The notes under the pieces are model-generated. The model had not been told where the DNA came from. It saw only the letters and a list, made by a program, of their open reading frames with translations, and did no database searches. Shown here piece after piece: positions 1 through 5,209 of a stretch of DNA of 5,282 nt (the first letter of the stretch is position 1; each line of letters starts with the position of its first letter). The DNA is from Parvularcula sp963922235 (GTDB taxonomy: Bacteria > Pseudomonadota > Alphaproteobacteria > Caulobacterales > Parvularculaceae), in NCBI GenBank assembly GCA_963922235.1, contig CAWUIJ010000172.1:1-5282 (forward strand). The letters are read 5' to 3'. The translations under genes and the position numbers were made by a program.

Positions 1-852
1 CTTGCTCCTTACACATGGCTGCGGGTCGGTGGGCCAGCGGATCGATTGATCCTGCCGCGCAACGAGGCCGAACTCAGCCAAGTGCTTGCGGATTTGCCAG
101 AGAATGAGCCGCTCACGATCATCGGTGTGGGATCCAATCTTCTGGTCCGCGATGGCGGGCTTGAGGGCACTGTGATCCGCCTGGGGCCGGGCTTCGGAAC
201 GATCACGACTGACGGGCTGAAGGTCACAGCTGGCGCCGCGTCGCTGGACGCGAAAGTGGCCCGAAAAGCCGCATCCGTCGGTATTGGCGGCCTCGGGTTC
301 ATGGCCGGCATTCCTGGCACCATTGGCGGCGCTATGCGCATGAACGCTGGCGCTTATGGCGGTGAGACCAAAGACCATCTCGTTTCGGCCCGTGCGATTG
401 ATCGCAAGGGCCGGATGATGGAGCTCTCGAATGCGGATTTCAGCTTCTCTTATCGCTATGCGGACGTTCCTCCGGATCTTGTGCTGATCGAAGCCACGTT
501 TGAGGGCGAGGCCGGCGAGGCCTCACACCTCGAAGCGGAGATCGACGGCATCATGGCGCGGCGGGAGGAGACCCAGCCCATTCGCGAGAAGACTGGCGGC
601 TCGACCTTCAAAAATCCGGACCAAGAGCAGTCGGGCGGGCGATCCGCTTGGCAATGCGTCGATGCCGTCGGCGGCCGCGGCCGGATCGTGGGTGATGCGC
701 AGATGTCAGAGCTGCATGCCAATTTCATGATCAATCGGGGGAATGCGTCGGCGTCAGATCTTGAAAGCTTAGGCGAGGGGATCCGGGCGGACGCGAAAGA
801 GCAACTGGGTGTCGATCTTGAATGGGAAATCAAAAGGATCGGACGGCCATGA
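1..852 (+). CDS. murB: UDP-N-acetylenolpyruvoylglucosamine reductase MurB (5' end missing)
   Basis: FAD-dependent cytoplasmic enzyme that reduces UDP-GlcNAc-enolpyruvate to UDP-MurNAc with NADPH, the second committed step of peptidoglycan precursor synthesis. The frame is open from base 1 and begins LAPYTWLRVGGPADR, a typical MurB segment near the N-terminus, so the true start lies upstream and probably 15-30 residues are missing. A TTG at 46 is internal, not the start. Visible motifs in order are GSNLLVRD (from nt 130) and GIPGTIGGA (about nt 307-333) of the FAD domain, then SYR (448-456) with the substrate-binding arginine. GGSTFKNP follows, with the proton-donor serine at 601-603, and the terminal WEIKRIG carries the catalytic glutamate at 826-828. 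All expected catalytic residues are present. The stop overlaps the ddl start (ATGA), indicating translational coupling within the dcw operon. Confidence 0.96.
   Translation, partial: LAPYTWLRVGGPADRLILPRNEAELSQVLADLPENEPLTIIGVGSNLLVRDGGLEGTVIRLGPGFGTITTDGLKVTAGAASLDAKVARKAASVGIGGLGFMAGIPGTIGGAMRMNAGAYGGETKDHLVSARAIDRKGRMMELSNADFSFSYRYADVPPDLVLIEATFEGEAGEASHLEAEIDGIMARREETQPIREKTGGSTFKNPDQEQSGGRSAWQCVDAVGGRGRIVGDAQMSELHANFMINRGNASASDLESLGEGIRADAKEQLGVDLEWEIKRIGRP
834..838 (+). promoter_or_regulatory. Ribosome binding site of ddl
   Basis: AAGGA inside the last codons of murB, 10 nt before the ATG at 849. It supports 849 as the ddl start rather than the in-frame ATG at 822, which would add nine residues that do not resemble the Ddl N-terminus. 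Confidence 0.6.
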
Positions 853-1781
853 CAGCCACCAAAAAGATCGCTGTTCTGATGGGCGGCTTTTCCAGCGAAC
901 GGGATGTCAGTCTCAAGAGCGGAACGAACGCCGTTGAGGCCCTGACCAGCTTCAACTCCTATGAAGTCGAACCCATTGATGTTTCCCGCGAGATCGACCG
1001 GCAGATCCGCGCAAGTTTTGGCGGGCAGGGGCCCGATGTGGTCTTCAATGCCCTCCACGGTCCTTACGGTGAAGATGGGACCGTCCAGGGCATGCTGGAG
1101 ATGATGGGCATTCCCTACACCCATTCCGGTGTCCAGTCCTCCGCACTCTGCATGGACAAGGCCCGCGCGAAGAAGATCATGAGCGATGCCGATCTCCGCG
1201 TTCCTGAAGGCACGGTGATTGATACCGCGAGCCTTGAGGGCCAGCACCCGATGGCCACACCCTATGTCCTGAAACCCATTGCCGAGGGCTCGACCTTTGG
1301 TGTGGTGATCATCCGTGAGGAAAGCGATCCTGCGCCGACCTATGAGAGCCTCGATGATTCGATCTATAAAGGTCGCGCGATCGTTGAGAGCTACATTCCG
1401 GGCCGAGAATTGACTGTCGCTCTTCTTGGTGATCGGCCATTGGCGGTCACGGAGATCCAAGCGGCGTTCTACGATTACGAAGCGAAATACTCCGCCAATG
1501 CGGCGCCGCACGTGATTCCTGCTGAGATTCCGCAGGACGTCTATGACGAAGCCATGGCGATGGCGAAGGTAGCGGGCGAAACGCTCGGCTGCCGGGGCCT
1601 CAGCCGTGTAGACTTCCGCTGGGACCCGGAGCGCGGCGTTAAGGGACTGTTTATCCTCGAAGTGAATACCCAACCAGGGATGACCCAAACATCACTTTCG
1701 GCGGAGCAGGCCCAGCATTGCGGGATCAGTTTCGCTGAACTTTGCCAGTGGATGGTCGAAGACGCCTCGTGCCTAAGGTAG
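849..1781 (+). CDS. ddl: D-alanine--D-alanine ligase
   Basis: Cytoplasmic ATP-grasp ligase that joins two D-alanines for the peptidoglycan stem peptide; 310 residues, close to the usual DdlB length. The start at 849 gives MTATKKIAVLMGG, the standard N-terminal strand. Motifs in order are GGFSSERDVSLKSG (substrate glutamate in SSERD), HGPYGEDGTVQG, MDKARAKKIM, VLKPIAEGSTFGV (serine of the catalytic triad), YIPGRELTVALLG, FYDYEAKYS (tyrosine of the omega loop), RVDF (metal-binding aspartate) and FILEVNTQPGMT (metal-binding Glu and Asn). The tyrosine loop fits a D-Ala-D-Ala rather than a vancomycin-resistance D-Ala-D-Lac ligase. It overlaps murB by 4 nt and ftsQ by 13 nt, so it is probably co-transcribed and translationally coupled with both. 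Nothing looks degraded. Confidence 0.97.
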   Translation: MTATKKIAVLMGGFSSERDVSLKSGTNAVEALTSFNSYEVEPIDVSREIDRQIRASFGGQGPDVVFNALHGPYGEDGTVQGMLEMMGIPYTHSGVQSSALCMDKARAKKIMSDADLRVPEGTVIDTASLEGQHPMATPYVLKPIAEGSTFGVVIIREESDPAPTYESLDDSIYKGRAIVESYIPGRELTVALLGDRPLAVTEIQAAFYDYEAKYSANAAPHVIPAEIPQDVYDEAMAMAKVAGETLGCRGLSRVDFRWDPERGVKGLFILEVNTQPGMTQTSLSAEQAQHCGISFAELCQWMVEDASCLR

Positions 1782-2650
1782 CCAGCAGCGCCAAAAAGAA
1801 AAAACGTCCTGCCAAACGGGTCGTCACTAGACGCAACGCAGGTCGGCTCGAGACGATTGGTGCCCAGCTCGACAGCACTGTCACGACTTTTGGCAAAGGC
1901 GTTCTGCAGCTCGCTTTCATGACGGTGATCACGCTGGGGCTTTTGGCCTTGGTCGTGAGCGCAGCCTCCGGACGGCTCAGCAAACTCCCTGACCGCATCG
2001 CCTGGATGTCAGAAGCCGCCGCGCGCAGCGTTGGTCTCAACGTCTATCATGTCACGATCAAAGGCGGTGAGAGCCTCACCAAACGGGAGGTCATGCAGGC
2101 TTTGCGCGATGAACGCTTCGGCAGTGTCGTCGGGCGTCCGCTGATGACCCTTGATGCCGATGCGATGCGTGAAACGCTGGAGAACCTCGATCCGGTGAAA
2201 GCCGCGGTCGTCCAAAAGCTTCTTCCGAACACGCTCCATGTCTCCATTCTGGAGCGTGATGAGCGGGCGCTTTATCTTAACAAGGACGGAACCTACTTTG
2301 TCGTCGACAGCCAGGGCGTCATCGTTCGGGAGTCCTCGCCGACGGAGTATACAGATCTTCCCGTGATTAGCGGGACAGATGATCCTGCCAAGGCCGCAGC
2401 TTTCCTTCGTATTTTGCGAGAGCACCCCGCGATCCTGACCCGTGTCAAAGGCATTGTTGTGGTCAGTGACCGCCGCTTTGACCTTCGCTTTGGCAACGGC
2501 TTTGTCGCCATGATGCCCGAAGAAGACGTGCGGGTGGCGCTGGCGCGTCTTGAAAGGCTTGAGACCGGCGCAGGGCGACTTTCTGCGACTCTCGACTATA
2601 TCGATCTACGAGACCCCAAATGGGCTTATTACAAGCCAAAGGACGAGTAG
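1769..2650 (+). CDS. ftsQ: Cell division protein FtsQ
   Basis: Bitopic inner-membrane protein of the FtsQLB divisome subcomplex, which links cytoplasmic FtsA/FtsZ to septal peptidoglycan synthesis. The GTG start gives 293 residues. Residues 1-43 are a basic cytoplasmic tail with a KKKK run at 9-12. Residues about 45-66 form one transmembrane helix (VLQLAFMTVITLGLLALVV), and about 92-165 form a POTRA domain (YHVTIKGGESLTKREVMQAL). The rest is the periplasmic beta domain with YLNKDGTYFVVDSQGVIV and ending YYKPKDE. Position 1769 was chosen because GAAGA (1758-1762) sits 6 nt upstream. In-frame TTG 1742 and GTG 1748 have no visible ribosome site and would overlap ddl more deeply. Identity rests on topology, the POTRA pattern and the position between ddl and an ftsA-like gene. 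Confidence 0.92.
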   Translation: MPKVASSAKKKKRPAKRVVTRRNAGRLETIGAQLDSTVTTFGKGVLQLAFMTVITLGLLALVVSAASGRLSKLPDRIAWMSEAAARSVGLNVYHVTIKGGESLTKREVMQALRDERFGSVVGRPLMTLDADAMRETLENLDPVKAAVVQKLLPNTLHVSILERDERALYLNKDGTYFVVDSQGVIVRESSPTEYTDLPVISGTDDPAKAAAFLRILREHPAILTRVKGIVVVSDRRFDLRFGNGFVAMMPEEDVRVALARLERLETGAGRLSATLDYIDLRDPKWAYYKPKDE

Positions 2651-2660
2651 TCTGGATCGT

Positions 2661-3716
2661 GTGACCAGCACGCTGTTTCTCTCCGATGCCATCACCGCGC
2701 TGGTGGCGCCTGACGCCCACGACCCTATCCATGAGGCCGTGCGAGCGCCCAGCCTGTTCTCGCGCAAAACCCAGGTGAAGCGCGGAGCAGGGGCGCATCT
2801 TGAAGGGCTCCACCGCGATGGCGACGTTGTCGCTTGCCTGCCCTTGGGCGCGAGCAGTTGTCAGACACTGAAGGTTTCTGCCCAGATTGGTCGCCAGGTG
2901 CTTCACGGTGATATCAGTGATGCGCTTGAGGTTGCTCTCACCAAAGCTGGCGCCCCTGGCCACGCGGTGATCTGCGCTGAGCCCACCGAGGTAAGGATTG
3001 ATGGCCAAGTGATTGAAGGCTCCGCGGTCGGAAAAGCGGCCGGTACGCTGGAAATGGTCGTGACAGCTTTCGTCAGTCCACTCAGCCTCTTGGCGGATCT
3101 TGAAAAAGTGGCCTTGGACGGCGGTTTGCGCATTGCGGGTGTCATGGCAGCCGAAGAGGCCGCGGCGGCCAGTCTGGGTACAGACAGGTTGCCGATCCTT
3201 CTCGTTGATACGTGGACGACCAAATATGTTGTCTTCACCGATGAAGGCGTGAAGGCATCGGTGACCGTACCGATCGGTTCGGGTCATTTGGCGCTGGATC
3301 TCAAGCTCAGTTTTGAGCTGACCGATGCCGCTGCGGAGAAACTGGCGGAGCGCTATTTGCTTGACCGGTGCAGTGCTGCGGATGCGGACAAAATTGAGGT
3401 GGTGGCCGCTCGTCTCGAAGAATTGACCACCGCTTGCCGGGACGCCGCGATCGCTGCAGGTCTTGAGATGACCGATGCGCATATTCTGGGTCTGCCCGCA
3501 TCGCCGAAAGTGGTCGAGGCGTGGAGCAGTATTGGGCTTCAGGTCAGCTCCCCGGGGCTCGCCATGCCCAAGACGAGCCCACCGCTTTTGACGCTTGTGC
3601 GAGGCGCAACGAAGCTCGCCGACGGTGCTATCCCGAGGGCCCAAGCCATGGCGCTTCAGCTTGATGGACCCAAGGATCAGGCCACCGCGCTCAAATGGCT
3701 GCGTAAGAACTTTTAG
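2661..3716 (+). CDS. ftsA: Divergent, shortened FtsA-like cell division protein
   Basis: Occupies the ftsA position, 10 nt after ftsQ, and shows FtsA architecture in degraded form. FtsA is an actin-like protein that tethers FtsZ to the membrane. From GTG 2661 it has 351 residues against roughly 410-440 usually. Segments that align by eye are VLHGDISDALEVA (80-92, 1C domain), VRIDGQ (111-116), VPIGSGHLALDL (203-214, usual P.GG.H.T.DI) and AAEKLAERY (224-232, usual AE.lK..YG). The C-terminus ATALKWLRKNF (341-351) closely matches the FtsA amphipathic membrane-targeting helix. Nucleotide motifs look lost: no DIGTSK near the N-terminus (LFLSDAITALV instead), DTWTTKY (183-189) in place of D.GGGTT, and GLPASP instead of GGGS near the end. 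The start is uncertain: GGACGAG (2641-2647) lies 13 nt upstream, and CTG 2652 is an alternative. The frame is intact with normal composition, so it reads as a functioning gene rather than a pseudogene. Confidence 0.8.
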   Translation: MTSTLFLSDAITALVAPDAHDPIHEAVRAPSLFSRKTQVKRGAGAHLEGLHRDGDVVACLPLGASSCQTLKVSAQIGRQVLHGDISDALEVALTKAGAPGHAVICAEPTEVRIDGQVIEGSAVGKAAGTLEMVVTAFVSPLSLLADLEKVALDGGLRIAGVMAAEEAAAASLGTDRLPILLVDTWTTKYVVFTDEGVKASVTVPIGSGHLALDLKLSFELTDAAAEKLAERYLLDRCSAADADKIEVVAARLEELTTACRDAAIAAGLEMTDAHILGLPASPKVVEAWSSIGLQVSSPGLAMPKTSPPLLTLVRGATKLADGAIPRAQAMALQLDGPKDQATALKWLRKNF

Positions 3717-3734
3717 GGTGCATGCTGAAGGGTC

Positions 3735-4025
3735 TTATGCGATCTGCGTAAGCTCGTGCAGCCAAAATTTCTCAACGGCTCCCTCGGTAGCAGCCATATA
3801 CGCTGCAAGATGCGGAGCGCTCATATGCGTTTGCCAAAGATCTCGCGTTTCCCAATTCTCATAGAACATGAAATAGGCCGGGTTTTCATTGTCCTGATGC
3901 AGATCATATTGAAGGCAGCCCGCCTCACCTCGGGTCGTCTCAATAAGCTTGAGGAGCTCTGATTTCACGAGTTCAATTTTGTCCGCTTTCGCCACGATGT
4001 TCCCGGTGATCGTAAGTTTCTTCAT
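3735..4025 (-). CDS. Antibiotic biosynthesis monooxygenase (ABM) family protein, YgiN-like putative quinol monooxygenase
   Basis: A 96-residue single-domain protein with the ferredoxin-like dimeric ABM fold, read from LTITGNIVAKADKIELVKSEL (strand and helix), then GEAGCLQYDLHQDNENP, then YFMFYENWETRDLWQTH, then a helix with APHLAAYM. The GC..Y and E.W......H patterns are typical of the cofactor-free quinol monooxygenase/YgiN group, but substrate cannot be told from sequence. There is no signal peptide, so it is cytoplasmic. The ATG at 4025 was chosen because a GGAG ribosome site lies 8 nt upstream; an upstream in-frame extension to 4181 would run into the HxlR gene and has no family similarity. 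It is convergent with the ftsA-like gene (18 nt between stops) and divergent from the HxlR regulator, the likely controller. Local GC is lower than in the dcw genes. Confidence 0.88.
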   Translation of the reverse strand: MKKLTITGNIVAKADKIELVKSELLKLIETTRGEAGCLQYDLHQDNENPAYFMFYENWETRDLWQTHMSAPHLAAYMAATEGAVEKFWLHELTQIA

Positions 4026-4033
4026 GCCTGGTG

Positions 4034-4037
4034 CTCC
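4034..4037 (-). promoter_or_regulatory. Ribosome binding site of the ABM gene
   Basis: On the minus strand GGAG followed by CACCAGGC and ATG gives an 8 nt spacing. This fixes the start at 4025. Confidence 0.6.
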
Positions 4038-4063
4038 AGCTTTTCGACACTGGCCTAGATAGC

Positions 4064-4084
4064 CTTGTGGAGCTTGGTCACAAG
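4064..4084. repeat. Inverted repeat in the divergent promoter region, ABM side
   Basis: Perfect 6-bp arms CTTGTG (4064-4069) and CACAAG (4079-4084) around a 9-bp spacer, centred 49 bp upstream of the ABM start. A weak minus-strand -35-like TTGTGA (4078-4083) overlaps the right arm, with TATCTA (4056-4061) 16 bp further as a poor -10. This would suit an operator for the ABM promoter. Six-base arms can arise by chance, so the role is inferred. Confidence 0.35.
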
Positions 4085-4105
4085 TACGCACTCTATTGAA
4101 CCATA

Positions 4106-4132
4106 CATACCGAAATGATACTGTTGGGTATG
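4106..4132. promoter_or_regulatory. Imperfect palindrome over the HxlR gene start, candidate operator
   Basis: Arms CATACCGAA (4106-4114) and TTGGGTATG (4124-4132) are inverted with 8 of 9 matches and a 9-bp spacer. The half-site centres are 18 bp apart, suiting a dimeric winged-helix protein on one DNA face. The right arm covers the likely ATG (4130-4132) of the adjacent HxlR regulator, so autorepression is plausible. Function is inferred from symmetry and location only. Confidence 0.45.
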
Positions 4133-4459
4133 AGTAGGTTCGAGACTTATGATTGCTCCCAAGGTTGCCCGGTTGAGGCAACGCTCGAAATCATTGGTGG
4201 CAAGTGGAAGGGAATAATCCTGTTCCATCTGCTCGATGGGACAAAGCGCTTTAGCGAATTACAACGTGCGGCAGGGACAGTCACACAACGCATGCTGACA
4301 AAGCAGCTGCGCGAGTTGGAAAATGACGGCGTGGTGGCTCGGAAGGTTTACCCGGTCGTCCCTCCCAAAGTTGAGTATTCCATGACTGAAAAAGGACGCT
4401 CACTCGAGCCCATCCTCGTAGCGATGCGGGATTGGGGCGTACGGCAGCTGGTCGATTGA
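4130..4459 (+). CDS. HxlR-family winged-helix transcriptional regulator
   Basis: A 109-residue DNA-binding protein consisting almost entirely of the HxlR winged helix-turn-helix domain. The sequence follows the family closely: CPVEATLEIIGGKWKG (13-28), LFHLLDGTKRFSELQR, the recognition region QRMLTKQLRELENDGVVAR, the wing YPVVPPKVEYSMTEKG, and a C-terminal dimerisation helix ending AMRDWGVRQLVD. Cys9 and Cys13 lie in YDCSQGCPVEATL. An N-terminal cysteine is the sensing residue in HxlR members such as YodB and HypR that respond to quinones, aldehydes or hypochlorite, so a thiol switch is possible here. The start was placed at ATG 4130; ATG 4115 is in frame but adds only MILLG, and neither has a clear ribosome site. 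It is divergent from the ABM gene, its probable target, with a palindrome over its start suggesting autoregulation. Confidence 0.93.
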   Translation: MSRFETYDCSQGCPVEATLEIIGGKWKGIILFHLLDGTKRFSELQRAAGTVTQRMLTKQLRELENDGVVARKVYPVVPPKVEYSMTEKGRSLEPILVAMRDWGVRQLVD

Positions 4460-4493
4460 GGCCTCTCTGGGTGAACAGCAATTGATTCCTGCT

Positions 4494-4510
4494 GGGTTGC
4501 TTATCAACCC
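4494..4510. repeat. Short hairpin between the HxlR and nitroreductase genes
   Basis: Perfect 6-bp stem GGGTTG / CAACCC with a 5-nt loop CTTAT, in the 96-nt gap after the HxlR stop. No T-run follows on either strand, so it is not a convincing intrinsic terminator. It could be a weak attenuator, an mRNA-stabilising stem or chance. The rest of the gap shows nothing clear beyond the nitroreductase ribosome site. Confidence 0.35.
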
Positions 4511-4544
4511 GCCAAACAGGCTCCACTTTGGCTGAAAACGCTCT

Positions 4545-4550
4545 AGGTGG
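4545..4550 (+). promoter_or_regulatory. Ribosome binding site of the nitroreductase gene
   Basis: AGGTGG ends 5 nt before ATG 4556. A GTG at 4547 is in frame but lies inside this site, so 4556 is the better start. Confidence 0.5.
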
Positions 4551-4555
4551 CCGCT

Positions 4556-5209
4556 ATGGCATCTTGGACCCACGACCTCCCGCCCAGTCCGCTTTTTGGT
4601 GATCAGCTCGAGAAGCCGCGTTTGCGTCTTGAGACGCTGCAATATCTTGCGGCGCGTCGCTCGTTGACGGCCGCGCAAATGGTCGAGCCGGGGCCATCGA
4701 GTGATGAGCTCGACGCGCTTTTGGCCATGGCCGCGCGCGTGCCGGATCACCGGCGTGTGCATCCTTTCCGCTTCATGGTCTTTGAAGGTGAGGCCCGCGC
4801 CGCTTTCGGCGAGGTGCTGGCAAGCGCAACCCTCACCAACGATCCCGCAAGCACCGATGACTGCCTGAAGCTCGAGCGGGAGCGGTTCCTTCGTTCACCC
4901 CTGGTCATTGCGGTGATCAGCAAGGTCGATTTTGAGCATAAGACGCCTGAGTGGGAACAGATTCTGACGTCAGGCGCTGTGTGTCAGAACCTGGTGATCG
5001 CCGCTGGCGCCGCAGGTTATGCCGCTCAATGGCTGACCGAATGGTACGCGTTTGATCAGAAGGTGCTGAGCGCCATGGGGCTTTCGCCCACCGAGCGTGT
5101 GGCTGGCTTCATCTATATCGGATCAGCGGCCGACGCCCCGAAAGAAAGAGCCCGTGTTCCGGCAAGAGAGCTTACGTCTCGTTGGACGGAGCCTGCGTCC
5201 CAAAGCTAA
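4556..5209 (+). CDS. Nitroreductase family protein, YdjA-like
   Basis: FMN-dependent NAD(P)H oxidoreductase of the nitroreductase fold, normally a homodimer with FMN at the interface; 217 residues, cytoplasmic. Residues 26-36 (ETLQYLAARRS) hold the FMN-phosphate-binding RRS, followed by VEPGPSSDEL and RVPDHRRVHPFRFMVFEGEAR (61-81), whose PDH....P.RF pattern marks the YdjA subgroup. RSPLVIAVISKV, a GAVCQNLVIAAGAAGYAAQW helix, and a closing GFIYIGSA..APKERARVPARELTSRW complete the domain. The first roughly 24 residues are an extension compared with E. coli YdjA (183 residues). The physiological substrate of this subgroup is not settled; nitroaromatics and quinones are typical in vitro. It follows the HxlR gene by 96 nt on the same strand, so shared control is possible but unproven. 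Its 3' end overlaps the convergent downstream gene by 38 nt. GC is high, as in the dcw genes. Confidence 0.93.
   Translation: MASWTHDLPPSPLFGDQLEKPRLRLETLQYLAARRSLTAAQMVEPGPSSDELDALLAMAARVPDHRRVHPFRFMVFEGEARAAFGEVLASATLTNDPASTDDCLKLERERFLRSPLVIAVISKVDFEHKTPEWEQILTSGAVCQNLVIAAGAAGYAAQWLTEWYAFDQKVLSAMGLSPTERVAGFIYIGSAADAPKERARVPARELTSRWTEPASQS

Noticed and set aside
456..1688. 410-codon open frame on the minus strand opposite murB and ddl
   Set aside because: It is antisense to two well-supported genes with all catalytic motifs, shows no recognisable domain, and is rich in Arg/His, as expected from the mirror of high-GC coding sequence.
2550..2660. Upstream in-frame extension of the ftsA-like gene to TTG 2550
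   Set aside because: The extra 37 residues lie wholly within the ftsQ coding end, give a sequence unlike the FtsA N-terminus, and do not restore the DIGTSK motif.
2463..3644. 393-codon open frame on the minus strand opposite ftsQ and the ftsA-like gene
   Set aside because: No domain or motif is visible and no ribosome site was identified. The plus-strand frame has FtsA features including the C-terminal helix. It is a shadow frame.
3717..3734. Bidirectional terminator between the ftsA-like and ABM genes
   Set aside because: The 18-nt gap contains only a GCATGC palindrome; no stem-loop with a T-run is seen.
4056..4083. Minus-strand promoter TTGTGA-N16-TATCTA for the ABM gene
   Set aside because: The -10 matches the consensus at only three positions, and alphaproteobacterial promoters are loosely conserved. 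It is too weak to list as its own feature.
4026..4181. N-terminal extension of the ABM protein
   Set aside because: It would overlap the HxlR gene head-on, lacks family similarity, and a good GGAG site supports the start at 4025.
4494..4510. Intrinsic terminator after the HxlR gene
   Set aside because: The stem is only 6 bp and no T-tract follows, so it is kept only as a hairpin.
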